A DNA stretch of 64,000 nt, from contig NZ_CP133771.1 in NCBI RefSeq assembly GCF_031348265.1, positions 2,294,001-2,358,000 on the forward strand. Reading direction: 5' to 3'. How positions within the stretch are numbered: position 1 is the first letter of the stretch; every line of letters starts with the position of its first letter. The notes beneath the pieces are model-generated. The model was not told the DNA's origin. It did no database searches and saw only the letters and a list, made by a program, of their open reading frames with translations. Shown in pieces: positions 35,134 to 43,424 of the stretch. Both the position numbers and the translations under genes were made by a program. This DNA comes from Streptomyces collinus (GTDB lineage Bacteria > Actinomycetota > Actinomycetes > Streptomycetales > Streptomycetaceae).

Positions 35134-37526
35134 GCGGGCGGGTTCGACTGACGCTGGGCGCCTGGGCGGCCACGCTGATGGCCGCGTGCGCCCTGCTGCC
35201 CCTCGTCAAGCCGGCCACCTGGATCGTGCAGGCGGCCTTCCTGCTGGCCCTGCAGGCGGGCGTGGGTGCAGCTGCCCGCCGGGTGCCACTGGCCCGGCCG
35301 CTGACCGTCGCGGCGCAGGCCGTGGTCACCGTCGCGCTGCTGACCTTCGTGTTCGCCCGTGAGCAGGCCCTGGTTGGACTGATCCCCGGGCCGCAGGCCT
35401 TCGACCGCTTCGCGGTCCTGCTCCAGCAGGGCGGGGACGACATCGCCCGGTACGCGATCCCGGCCCCCCTGGAGTCCGACGGCATCCGGCTGATGCTCAT
35501 CGGCGGGGTCCTGGTCATCGGACTGCTGGTGGACACCCTCGCGGTGACCTTCCGCAGCGCCGCCCCGGCCGGTCTGCCCCTGCTCGCGCTGTACTCCGTG
35601 GCCGCCGGACTGTCCGACGGAGGCACCGACTGGCTGTGGTTCCTGGTGGCGGCGGCCGGCTATCTGATGCTGCTCCTGGCCGAGGGCCGGGACCGGCTCT
35701 CACAGTGGGGCCGGGTCTTCGGCGGCGCTCCGCGCACGTCCGGCGGGGAGCCGAGCGGCGCGGTCGCCCCGGTCCGCACCGGCCGGCGCATCGGCGTGGT
35801 CGCGCTGGGCATCGCCCTGGTGGTGCCGCTCGGCCTGCCCGCGATGAACGGCGGCCTGCTGGACTCCGTGGGAGCCGGCGCGGGCGGCGGCCCCGGCGGC
35901 GGGGGCACGATCTCCGCCGTGAATCCGCTGGTGTCGCTGCGGGACAGCCTGAACGCGGACGACGACCAGCAGGTCCTGTCCGTGCGGACGAAGATGGAAG
36001 ACGTCTCGGACCTGTATCTGCGGATCGTGTCCCTGGACGACTTCGACGGCACCACGTGGAAGCCGTCCCGGCGGTCCATCACCGCCGTCCCCGACGGCAC
36101 CTTCCCGGACCCGGTCGGCCTCAGCCCGGACGTCAAGCGCAAAGAGGTCGACACCACGATCACGGCGGCCGACTGGTACGCCCAGGACTGGCTGCCCATG
36201 CCGTACCCGCCGAGCGGTGTCCGCATCAGCGGCAACTGGCGCTACGAGCCAGTGGGCATGACCCTGGTCGGCGACCACGGACAGAACACCAGAGGCCTGA
36301 CGTACCAGGTCAAGAGCCTGAACATGCAGCCGACGGCGGAGCAGCTCGCCGCGGCGGGGCCGCCGCCCGCGGACATCGAGGGCGACTTCACCGAACTGCC
36401 CGACTCACTGCCGTCGGTGGTGGGCCGCACCGCCCGCCAGGTCACCTCGGGCGCCGCCAACCCGTACGACCAGGCGGTCAAGCTCCAGGACTGGTTCGCC
36501 GTGACCGGCGGCTTCGAGTACGACACGCAGGTGCAGGTGGGCAGCGGCTCGCAGGCCATCGCCCGCTTCCTGAAGGACAAGCAGGGCTTCTGCGTGCACT
36601 TCTCCTTCGCGATGGCGGCGATGGCCCGCTCCCTGGGCATCCCGGCCCGGGTCGCGGTGGGCTTCGCGCCCGGGTCCCCGCAGGCGGACGGCTCGGTGTC
36701 GGTGGGGCTGCGCGACGCACACGCCTGGCCGGAGCTGTACTTCGAGGGCGTGGGCTGGACCCGCTTCGAGCCCACCCCGAACCGCGGCTCGATGCCGTCG
36801 TACACCTTGCCGGACAGCCCCGACAGCTCGGTGCCGGACCCGGTGCGGCCGTCCGAGACGACGTCCACCGCGCCTTCCTCGGCGCCGTCGGCGAGCGAGT
36901 CCTGCACCCCGGAGCAGAAGAAGCTGGACGGCGGCTGCGCGAGCGAGTCGCCGGAGGCGGCGCTGCCCACGGACGACGACGGCCCGAGGTGGTACGCGTT
37001 CCTGGTGTGGGCCCTCGCCGGTCTCGCCGTCCTCGCTCTGCCCCTGGCGCCGATGCTGTGGCGGCTGCGGACGCGCTCGGTGCGACTCGGGGCGCACGGC
37101 CGCAGCGAGGCGGACGCGGCGCGGCACACGCTGGCCGTCTGGCAGGAGCTGACCGACACGGCGTGGGACTTCGGCATCACGCCGGAGGAGTCCCAGACAG
37201 CGCGCAAGGCGGCCGCCCGGATCGTCCGGCTGGGCGAGCTCGACGCGACGGCCGCGGACTCGGTGCACCGGGTGGCGAACGCGGTGGAGCAGGTCCTGTA
37301 CGCACCGCATCCCCGCCCGGTGGCCGGCCTCACGGACGATGTCCGGCGGGCGACGGCGGGCCTCAGCGCGGCGGCCGGCCGCCCGGCCCGGCTCCGGGCG
37401 CTCGTGGCTCCCCGCTCCACCGTGCGGGTGGTGTGGGCGGCGTCGGCCTGGTGGACGGACGTCAGGGAGCGGGCCGTGGCGCTGCGGCCGACCTGGCGGA
37501 AGGCGTCGGGCCAGCAGCAGGGCTGA
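35130..37526 (+). CDS. transglutaminase-like (TgpA/DUF3488 type) membrane protein
   Basis: 798 aa from the ATG at 35130, in an ATGA overlap with the DUF58 stop. Six or seven N-terminal membrane helices (DUF3488), an external transglutaminase core with catalytic Cys in QGFCVHFSFAMAAMARSLGIPARVAVGF, His in RDAHAWPELYFEGVGW and Asp/Glu in RFEPTP, then a Ser/Thr/Pro-rich linker, one more membrane helix (AFLVWALAGLAVLALPLAPMLW, about 625-645) and a cytosolic DUF4129-like tail. It may crosslink or cleave surface proteins or peptidoglycan; the substrate is not known. Last gene of the MoxR-DUF58-TgpA operon. Confidence 0.92.
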   Translation: MSGRVRLTLGAWAATLMAACALLPLVKPATWIVQAAFLLALQAGVGAAARRVPLARPLTVAAQAVVTVALLTFVFAREQALVGLIPGPQAFDRFAVLLQQGGDDIARYAIPAPLESDGIRLMLIGGVLVIGLLVDTLAVTFRSAAPAGLPLLALYSVAAGLSDGGTDWLWFLVAAAGYLMLLLAEGRDRLSQWGRVFGGAPRTSGGEPSGAVAPVRTGRRIGVVALGIALVVPLGLPAMNGGLLDSVGAGAGGGPGGGGTISAVNPLVSLRDSLNADDDQQVLSVRTKMEDVSDLYLRIVSLDDFDGTTWKPSRRSITAVPDGTFPDPVGLSPDVKRKEVDTTITAADWYAQDWLPMPYPPSGVRISGNWRYEPVGMTLVGDHGQNTRGLTYQVKSLNMQPTAEQLAAAGPPPADIEGDFTELPDSLPSVVGRTARQVTSGAANPYDQAVKLQDWFAVTGGFEYDTQVQVGSGSQAIARFLKDKQGFCVHFSFAMAAMARSLGIPARVAVGFAPGSPQADGSVSVGLRDAHAWPELYFEGVGWTRFEPTPNRGSMPSYTLPDSPDSSVPDPVRPSETTSTAPSSAPSASESCTPEQKKLDGGCASESPEAALPTDDDGPRWYAFLVWALAGLAVLALPLAPMLWRLRTRSVRLGAHGRSEADAARHTLAVWQELTDTAWDFGITPEESQTARKAAARIVRLGELDATAADSVHRVANAVEQVLYAPHPRPVAGLTDDVRRATAGLSAAAGRPARLRALVAPRSTVRVVWAASAWWTDVRERAVALRPTWRKASGQQQG

Positions 37527-37542
37527 GGGATACGAGCGGCTC

Positions 37543-37574
37543 AGGCCGGCCGGCGCGAATGCGCCGGCCGGCCT
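37543..37574 (+). terminator. terminator of the MoxR operon
   Basis: Perfect 14-bp stem (37543-37556 with 37561-37574) and GAAT loop, 16 bp after the transglutaminase stop. Confidence 0.85.
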
Positions 37575-37705
37575 TCGCGTGGACGGGGGGGACGGCCTTC
37601 GGGAACCCAAGGTCGGGACGGCCCTTCGCGTACCCGCCGGCCTTCGCTACCCAGGGCCGGGACGGCCTTCGCGAACCTGGGGCCGGGACGGCCTTCGCCT
37701 ACCGG
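37566..37705. repeat. array of six imperfect GGCCTTCGC-type repeats
   Basis: Six copies of a motif near GACGGCCTTCGCGTACC occur every 23-26 bp: at 37568, 37591, 37617, 37638, 37660 and 37686. The last two copies share the 19-bp stretch GGCCGGGACGGCCTTCGC with only the trailing bases changed. The first overlaps the terminator stem. No frame across it is credible as protein. Confidence 0.7.
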
Positions 37706-37831
37706 GCCTGCCTATGCCCAACCGGGGCGGCCGACAGTGCCGCCTCCGATGTGGGCCCGTAGCTGCGAAAGCTGCGAACGCTGCAACGGAAGCGAGCGGA
37801 GCGAGGGCCTGGCCCCGGCTGCCGACGCATG
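37706..37831. other. non-coding remainder of the intergenic stretch
   Basis: Together with the terminator and repeat array this completes 388 bp without a gene between the transglutaminase and DUF3040 genes. It contains GCTGCGAAAGCTGCGAACGCTGC (37753-37775), a short direct repeat of GCTGCGAA. Nothing else seen. Confidence 0.4.
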
Positions 37832-37872
37832 CGTCAGGGGGTGACCACCAGCTCGGTGGTCACCCCCTGACG
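37832..37872. terminator. terminator of the DUF3040 gene
   Basis: Perfect 18-bp stem (37832-37849 with 37855-37872), loop AGCTC. On the minus strand it lies 43 bp after the DUF3040 stop. Confidence 0.85.
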
Positions 37873-37914
37873 TACGTATGCGGACGTAGGCCTGGAGAGG
37901 GGCTGCGCGGAGGG

Positions 37915-38313
37915 CTAGTGTCCGCCCTGCTCGTCGCGGCGCTTCTGCCAGCGCTGCTCGATGCGGTCCATCACGGAGCGGCGTTGCCGGCCCTGTCGGC
38001 GGGCCTGGGGCCCGGCGGCACCGCCGACCTGTTCACCCGGCTTGGGAGCCTTGCGCCAGCCGGTGACGGCGAGCACCGCGCAGCCCAGCATGACGAGGAA
38101 GCCCACGACACTGAGCCAGACCTGCTTGGCGACCATTCCAGCCATGAGGAGCGCGATACCTACGAGGAAGCCGGCGACCGCCTGGTAGACCCGTCGCCGG
38201 GTGTACGTGCGCAGCCCGCTTCCCTCAAGCGCTGTCGCGAACTTGGGATCTTCGGCGTACAGCGCTCGCTCCATTTGCTCGAGCATGCGCTGCTCGTGCT
38301 CCGAGAGCGGCAC
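37915..38313 (-). CDS. DUF3040 domain-containing membrane protein
   Basis: 132 aa from the GTG at 38313 (PLSEHEQRMLEQMERALYAEDP follows), which has a full GAGGAGG 5-6 bp upstream; the longer frame to 38523 is not used. The N-terminal LSEHEQRxLEQxExxLxxDDPxF signature, two central membrane helices (about 50-90) and a basic Arg/Gln-rich tail (QARRQGRQRR) are standard for DUF3040. Function unknown; the family is confined to actinobacteria. Confidence 0.9.
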   Translation of the reverse strand: MPLSEHEQRMLEQMERALYAEDPKFATALEGSGLRTYTRRRVYQAVAGFLVGIALLMAGMVAKQVWLSVVGFLVMLGCAVLAVTGWRKAPKPGEQVGGAAGPQARRQGRQRRSVMDRIEQRWQKRRDEQGGH

Positions 38314-38592
38314 GGAGTCCTCCTCATCGTGCAGTCGCCGGGGCGACCCGGGGGGTCCCTTCAGGATAGGCAGGGAATCGCCCCCGTGAAACCCGCCCCT
38401 CTGCGCCAATTGACCAACCGGACCCCGCCATGGGCGTCCCGGCTCGCTGAGGCTTCCATTCCCCGGCGGCCGACCCGTCATGCCGGAACGGTCTCCCTCG
38501 ATCATACGGCGCGCCGCCCCCATTCGGGGGGCCTGTGGCGTACTCCATGCGCAGCCAAGGCGCTGATCAGCGGCGGTGCCTCACGAAGCGGC

Positions 38593-39399
38593 TCAGGCCT
38601 CGGCAGCCCCATCGGTCTCGCCGGCCCCACCTGTCGCACCGGTCCCGCCCGTCTCACCGAGCACGTGCAATTGCGTGGCCACCGAGTGGAAGGCGGGGAG
38701 CTCGGCCGCGGCCTCCTCCAGCTTCAGCAGCGCTTCCAGGGCTCCGGGCTCGGTGTCCACGAGGACGCCGGGCACGAGGTCGGCGAAGACCCGCACCCCG
38801 TGCACCGCGCCGACGCGCAGCCCCGCGGCCTCGACCAGGCCCGTGAGCTGCTCGGCGGTGAAGCGGCGCGGCACGGGGTCACCCGTGCCCCATCGTCCGT
38901 TCGGGTCGTCGAGTGCCTGCCGGGCCTCCTTGAAGTGCCCGGCGAGGGCACGGGCCAGCACGGCACCGCCGAGGCCTGCGGCGAGCAGGCTGAGGACGCC
39001 CTCCGCGCGCAGGGCCGCCACCGCGTTGCGGACGCCTTCGGCCGGGTCGTCCACGTACTCCAGGACGCCGTGACACAGCACCACGTCATAGCCACCGCGC
39101 TCGGCCACGTCGAACAGGCCGTGGGCGTCGCCCTGGACGCCCTCGACCCGGTCGGCGACGCCGGCCTCGGCTGCGCGGCGCTCCAGGGCGAACAGCGCGT
39201 TGGGGCTGGGGTCGACGACGGTGACACGGTGGCCGAGACGGGCGACGGGCACCGCGAAGTTGCCGCTGCCGCCTCCGGTGTCGAGGACGTCCAGCGACTC
39301 CCGACCCGTGGCCTTGGCCCGGCGGTCCAGGGCGTCCTGGAGGACCTCCCAGACCACGGCGGTACGGAGTGAGGCGCGGGGGCGCATCGGGTCCGACAC
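38593..39399 (-). CDS. class I SAM-dependent methyltransferase
   Basis: 268 aa. SAM-binding motif I LDVLDTGGGSGNFAVPVARLG (about 36-56), motif II VVDPSPNALFAL, then GDAHGLF and YDVVLCHGVLEYVDD fit Methyltransf_11/SmtA-like enzymes. The C-terminal 25 residues are Ala/Gly/Thr repeats (ETGGTGATGGAGETDGA) and probably disordered. Substrate unknown. 279 bp separate its end from the DUF3040 start. Confidence 0.88.
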   Translation of the reverse strand: MSDPMRPRASLRTAVVWEVLQDALDRRAKATGRESLDVLDTGGGSGNFAVPVARLGHRVTVVDPSPNALFALERRAAEAGVADRVEGVQGDAHGLFDVAERGGYDVVLCHGVLEYVDDPAEGVRNAVAALRAEGVLSLLAAGLGGAVLARALAGHFKEARQALDDPNGRWGTGDPVPRRFTAEQLTGLVEAAGLRVGAVHGVRVFADLVPGVLVDTEPGALEALLKLEEAAAELPAFHSVATQLHVLGETGGTGATGGAGETDGAAEA

Positions 39400-39707
39400 G
39401 GCAGTTGACTCCTCGGCGCGGCACCGCCTCTTGCGGGGCGGCGTGAACGGGGCGTCTTCCCCGGCCCCGGCCAGCGGGGAGGGAAGACTTCAGGCGTCCC
39501 CCACCCTATTGCCTACGCCGTGGCGTCCGGATGACCCGGTGCCGGGACGGACCCCGGGTCAGGCGCTCCCAGCCCGGCTGCCGACCGGCCCAAGGCTGCC
39601 GACCGGACCAGGGCTGCTGGCCGCCAACCGGTCCAGGGCCGCCGACCGGACCCAGGCTGCCAACCGGATCCAGGGCCGCCGACCGATCCCCTGCCGCCGC
39701 CGCCCGC
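39400..39707. other. intergenic region with an 18-bp minisatellite
   Basis: 308 bp between the HEPN gene stop and the methyltransferase start, both minus strand. Its right half is filled by the 18-bp repeat array at 39578-39693. The left part should hold the methyltransferase promoter; I cannot place one. Confidence 0.5.
39578..39693. repeat. 18-bp tandem repeat array, six copies
   Basis: Units near CTGCCGACCGGACCAGGG start at 39578, 39596, 39614 (a 25-bp variant), 39639, 39657 and 39676. Copies differ by 2-4 bases, mainly GACC/AACC and CTG/CCG swaps. The unit is a multiple of 3 but lies between genes with no start or ribosome site. Confidence 0.8.
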
Positions 39708-40271
39708 TCAGCCCGCGTCCGGCATGTCCCTCCCCGGGCCGGGGCCCTCCGGCCGGTCCTGGTCCGGGCGGGGCTGCGGGAGGACCGGCTGGAGGACCAG
39801 CATCCGTTCGACGAGGCGCAGGAACATCGCCGTGTCCCGTATCAGGTCGTCGGCGTCCCGGCCGGTGGCGGCGCCCTGGATGCCGGCCTCGGCCCGGGCC
39901 CGGCGCCGGGCGCCCGCGGCGAACAGCGCGCTCCACTCGGTCAGTTCGGGCGCGATCTCGGGGAGCACTTCCCAGGCGCTCCGGATCTTGGCCCGGGCCC
40001 GGGGCGAGGTCTCCGGGCGCCCCCGGGCGGCGAGTACCGCGGCGGCGGTGCGCAGGGCGGCGAGGTGGGCCGTCGCGTAGCGCTCGTTCGGTGTCTCCAG
40101 TGAGGTGGCCTCGTCGAGGCTCGCGCGGGCCTGGGCGAGCAGGTCGAGGGCGGCGGGCGGGGCCGTGGCCCGGCGCAGCACGGGGTGCACGTCGCTCGCG
40201 GGGCCGGTCAGTGAGGGGGCAGGGCCGGTGGCGCGGCGCCGACGGGCGGCTGCTGCGTTATAGCTGGCCAT
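39708..40271 (-). CDS. SAV_6107-type HEPN domain protein
   Basis: 187 aa. The basic N-terminus is followed by an all-helical core (AALDLLAQARASLDEATSLETPNERYATAHLAALRTAAAVLAARGRP ... SAWEVLPEIAPELTEWSALFAAGA), the pattern of the SAV_6107 family of HEPN proteins. HEPN proteins are often RNases or nucleic-acid-binding partners with an RxxxxH motif; I do not see a clear RxxxxH here, so activity is uncertain. The C-terminus is Pro/Asp-rich. Confidence 0.8.
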   Translation of the reverse strand: MASYNAAAARRRRATGPAPSLTGPASDVHPVLRRATAPPAALDLLAQARASLDEATSLETPNERYATAHLAALRTAAAVLAARGRPETSPRARAKIRSAWEVLPEIAPELTEWSALFAAGARRRARAEAGIQGAATGRDADDLIRDTAMFLRLVERMLVLQPVLPQPRPDQDRPEGPGPGRDMPDAG

Positions 40272-40406
40272 GACGAACCTCCTGTCGTCTGTGTGACGGC
40301 ACGTCCGGTCACGGAGTGCCGTATGTGACCCATCGTGAGGTATGGCACTGACAATCCGTTCTGACCTGCTGTTTTGCCTCGCTCGTAGGTTCGGAGTAGT
40401 TTTTGC

Positions 40407-40420
40407 ACTGACCAGTCAGT
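40407..40420. promoter_or_regulatory. perfect palindrome, candidate TetR operator
   Basis: ACTGAC-CA-GTCAGT, two 6-bp arms with a 2-bp spacer, 20 bp before the ATPase start. ACTGACCAGTCAGT-like sites are typical for TetR-family regulators that accompany YhgE/ABC genes, and a TetR gene ends this cassette. A related half site ACTGACAATCCGTTCTGACC lies about 60 bp upstream (40347-40366). Confidence 0.65.
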
Positions 40421-40439
40421 TCAAATTCAGGGGAGACTC

Positions 40440-41297
40440 GTGGGGGAACACGCGGGAGGGGTGCGGATCGTCGCCGACGGCCTCGGGATCAAGGGGCCAC
40501 GGGGGTGGGCGGTCCGCGGGATCTCCGTCGACGCCGGGCCGGGGGCGCTCGTCGCGGTCGAGGGCCCGTCCGGGTCCGGCCGCACGTGCCTGCTGCTCGC
40601 GCTGACGGGGCGGATGAAGATCTCGGAGGGCACCGCTTCGGTGGGCGACGCGAGGCTGCCGAAGCAGATGGCGGCGGTGCGCGGCGTCAGCGCGCTGGCG
40701 CACGTCCCGGGGGTCACCGACCTCGATCCGGCGCTGACCGTCGGTGAGCACCTGCGGGAGCGGGCGCTGCTCCAGCAGCGGTTCGGCGCGTCACTGCGCG
40801 GCCTGCTGCGGCCCCGCAGCGAGCGGGCGGCGGAGGCCGGGCAGCGCGTCGACGCCGCCCTCGAAGCCGCCGGTCTCGACCTGGAGGCCCTGCCCAAGGG
40901 GCCGCGCACGGCCGTACGGGACCTGGAGCGCCTGGAGGCGCTGCGGCTGTCGGTGGCGCTCGCCCTGGTCGGCGGGCCGCGGCTGCTCGGCATCGACGAC
41001 ACCGACCTCAAGCTCGCGGACGGTGAGCGGGAGGAGGCCTGGGCGCTGCTCAGGTCCCTGGCCGATGCCGGGACGACGGTCGTGGCCGTGTGCAGCGAGG
41101 CCCCCGAGGGCGCCGTCAAGCTCTCCACCGCCGAGAACCCCGAGGAACCGGCCCCCGAGGACGGCCGGACCGATCGGGGAACCGACCGGACCGATCAGAC
41201 CGACCAGGCCGACCGGACCGACCAGACCGACCAGGCCGACCAGGCCGACCAGGGAGAGGAGAAGGCCGATGCGCTCGCCGAGACTGGCCGCGCTTGA
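40440..41297 (+). CDS. ABC-transporter-type ATP-binding protein with variant Walker motifs
   Basis: 285 aa, GTG start with CAGGGGAG upstream. The fold follows an ABC nucleotide-binding domain: VRGISVDAGPGALVAVEGPSGSGRTCLLLALTG, a Q-loop-like region and LLGIDDTDLKL in Walker B position. Two key positions differ: Walker A ends GSGRT instead of GKS/T (Lys replaced by Arg), and Walker B ends in Asp-Asp in place of Asp-Glu. No LSGGQ signature is visible; LERLEALRLSVALALV stands in its place. The last 50 residues are a TDQ/ADQ repeat tail. ATP hydrolysis may be weak or absent. First gene of the YhgE cassette. Confidence 0.82.
   Translation: MGEHAGGVRIVADGLGIKGPRGWAVRGISVDAGPGALVAVEGPSGSGRTCLLLALTGRMKISEGTASVGDARLPKQMAAVRGVSALAHVPGVTDLDPALTVGEHLRERALLQQRFGASLRGLLRPRSERAAEAGQRVDAALEAAGLDLEALPKGPRTAVRDLERLEALRLSVALALVGGPRLLGIDDTDLKLADGEREEAWALLRSLADAGTTVVAVCSEAPEGAVKLSTAENPEEPAPEDGRTDRGTDRTDQTDQADRTDQTDQADQADQGEEKADALAETGRA
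41181..41253 (+). repeat. 9-bp tandem repeats encoding a TDR/TDQ/ADQ tail
   Basis: In-frame units ACCGACCGG, ACCGATCAG, ACCGACCAG and GCCGACCAG follow each other and encode Thr-Asp-Arg, Thr-Asp-Gln and Ala-Asp-Gln triplets at the ATPase C-terminus. Slippage at such repeats would change tail length without a frameshift. Confidence 0.8.
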
Positions 41298-43353
41298 GCT
41301 GCGCCGCTTCGGGCGGGGGAAGCTGCCGCGCGCCGCTCTGGTCGCGCTGCTGGTGCTGCCACTGCTGTACGGCGCGCTGTACCTGTGGTCGTTCTGGGAC
41401 CCGTACGGCCGTCTGGACAAGATCCCGGTGGCGTTGGTGAACGACGACAGGGGGGCGACCGCCGACGGGAAGAAGATCACGGCGGGCGACGACATCACGA
41501 AGGGCCTGCACGACAGCAAGACCTTCGACTGGCAGGAGGTGAGTGCCGCCGAGGCCCGCAGGGGCGTCGAGGACGGCAGCTACTACCTGTCGCTCACCCT
41601 GCCCGCCGACTTCAGCGAGCGGATCGCCTCCAGCTCCGGGAACAGCCCGGAGACCGGCGCCCTCCAGGTGCGCACGAACGACGCGAACAACTACATCGTC
41701 GGGCAGATCTCCCGGACGGTCTTCAGCGAGGTGCGGCAGGCGGCGTCCACGAAGACGTCCCGGTCGTTCCTGGACAAGATCTTCGTGTCGTTCTCCGACA
41801 TCCACGGCAAGACCGTGAAGGCGGCAGAGGGCGCCGACCGGCTCAAGGGCGGCATCGGCAAGGCCGAGAAGGGCTCCAAGGACCTCGCCGACGGCCTGAG
41901 GAAGGCCAAGACCGGCAGCGGCAAACTCTCCACGGGCCTGACGAAGCTCCACACCGGCGCGGGCGACGTGGCGGACGGCGCGAAGCAGGTCGCCGCGGGC
42001 ACGCAGAAGCTCGCCGACCGGGTCAACGGCACCGCCGACAAGGTCGGCCCCTTCCTGAAGGGCAACGAGAAGACCATCGGCGACACCGCGCAGCTGGTCG
42101 CCGACTCCTCCAGGGTGACCCGCAAGCACCTGGACACCCTGGTGAAGACGGCTCCGACCGCCGCCAAGGGCGCCCGCGCGGCATCCGGCACGCTGAACGA
42201 CGTCTACGCCCGGCGCTGCGACGACCCCGTCCTGCCCGACGCGGCCTGCTCCGACCTGAAGAAGGCCAAGGACGCCGCCGCCGACGTCACCACCATCGCG
42301 GACGACGTCAACACAGTGATCGCAAACCAGGACGGCGACCTGGACAAGCTCGACAAGAACCTCGCCACCCTCCAGAAGCAGTCGCAGGCCCTCGCGAACC
42401 GTGCCCCGCACCTCTCCGAGGACCTCACCGACGCCGTCAAGAAGATCAACAAGCTCAACGACGGGGCGGCCGAGGTCGCCGCCGGGGCGAAGAAGCTGCA
42501 CAAGGGCATCGGCACGGCCAAGACCGGTGCCGTCGGCCTGGACAAGGGCGTCGGCAAGCTGAAGACGGGCGCCGACGACCTCAACGGCGGCATCTACAAG
42601 CTCGTCGGAGGTTCCGGGAAGCTCGCCGGCGGCCTGCACGACGGGGCGGAGAAGATCCCCGACTACGACGAGCAGGACCGCGACCGGCGCACCGAGGTCA
42701 TGGCCGACCCCGTCCGGCTCGCATCCCAGGACCTGCACAAGGCGCCCAACTACGGCACCGGGTTCGCGCCGTACTTCATCCCGCTGTCCCTGTGGGTGGG
42801 CGCGATGGTGGCGTACATGCTGATCGCGCCCATGAACCGGCGGGCCTTGGCGGCGGGCGCGCCGGCGTGGCGGATCGCGCTGGCGGGCTGGCTGCCGGTG
42901 GTGGCGATCGGGGTGCTGCAGACGGTGGCGCTGATGTCGGTGCTGCACTGGGCGGTCGGCCTGGAGATGGCACGGGCTGCCGGGACGGTGGGCTTCCTGT
43001 TCCTGGTGACGGCGTGCTTCGCGGCGATCGTGCAGTGGCTGAACGCGCGCTTCGGGGCTGCGGGCCGGATCCTGGTCCTCGCGCTGCTGATGCTCCAGCT
43101 GACCTCGGCGGGCGGCACGTACCCCGTGCAGACCAGCCCCGGGTTCTTCAACGCGCTCCACCCGTTCCTGCCGATGAGCTACGTCGTCGAGGCCCTGAGG
43201 CGGCTCATCACGGGCGGTGGTCTCGAACCGGTGTGGCACGGGTGCGTGGTGCTGACGGCGTTCACCGCGGGCGCCCTCGCGCTGACCGCCGTGGCGGCCC
43301 GGCGGCGCCAGGTGTGGACGCTGGACCGGCTGCACCCGGAACTGAGCCTGTGA
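41269..43353 (+). CDS. YhgE/Pip-domain membrane protein (ABC-2-like permease)
   Basis: 694 aa from the ATG at 41269, which lies inside the ATPase gene (29-bp overlap) in another frame and suggests translational coupling. One N-terminal membrane helix (ALVALLVLPLLYGALYLWSF) is followed by the YhgE/Pip N-terminal domain (KIPVALVNDDRGA), a large external part with repeated LxxGLxKAxxGSxxL and DGAxQVAAGTQKLAD heptads (about 190-440), probably long helices, and five C-terminal membrane helices of ABC-2 type. Related proteins include the phage infection protein Pip and the T7SS-linked YhgE. Export of an unknown substrate with the upstream ATPase is likely. Confidence 0.9.
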   Translation: MRSPRLAALELRRFGRGKLPRAALVALLVLPLLYGALYLWSFWDPYGRLDKIPVALVNDDRGATADGKKITAGDDITKGLHDSKTFDWQEVSAAEARRGVEDGSYYLSLTLPADFSERIASSSGNSPETGALQVRTNDANNYIVGQISRTVFSEVRQAASTKTSRSFLDKIFVSFSDIHGKTVKAAEGADRLKGGIGKAEKGSKDLADGLRKAKTGSGKLSTGLTKLHTGAGDVADGAKQVAAGTQKLADRVNGTADKVGPFLKGNEKTIGDTAQLVADSSRVTRKHLDTLVKTAPTAAKGARAASGTLNDVYARRCDDPVLPDAACSDLKKAKDAAADVTTIADDVNTVIANQDGDLDKLDKNLATLQKQSQALANRAPHLSEDLTDAVKKINKLNDGAAEVAAGAKKLHKGIGTAKTGAVGLDKGVGKLKTGADDLNGGIYKLVGGSGKLAGGLHDGAEKIPDYDEQDRDRRTEVMADPVRLASQDLHKAPNYGTGFAPYFIPLSLWVGAMVAYMLIAPMNRRALAAGAPAWRIALAGWLPVVAIGVLQTVALMSVLHWAVGLEMARAAGTVGFLFLVTACFAAIVQWLNARFGAAGRILVLALLMLQLTSAGGTYPVQTSPGFFNALHPFLPMSYVVEALRRLITGGGLEPVWHGCVVLTAFTAGALALTAVAARRRQVWTLDRLHPELSL

Positions 43354-43424
43354 GCCCCGCCGCCGCGCCCGCCGGCGCCCCCGCCGTCACGTCCCCCGGA
43401 AAGGTTCCTGTGACAATCAGGGCC

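Noticed and set aside
37566..37705. CRISPR-like array
   Set aside because: Repeats are imperfect, under 20 bp, and spacers are 5-8 bp and not unique; no cas genes.
38314..38592. N-terminal extension or separate gene upstream of DUF3040
   Set aside because: The in-frame extension is Gly/Arg/Pro-rich, lacks similarity, and the GTG at 38313 has an excellent ribosome site.
39578..39693. CRISPR-like array
   Set aside because: Tandem units with no spacers; a minisatellite.
41385..43424. Plus-strand open frame running through yhgE and into the TetR gene
   Set aside because: Only the part from 43410 or 43425 encodes a TetR protein; the upstream part is the second frame of yhgE.
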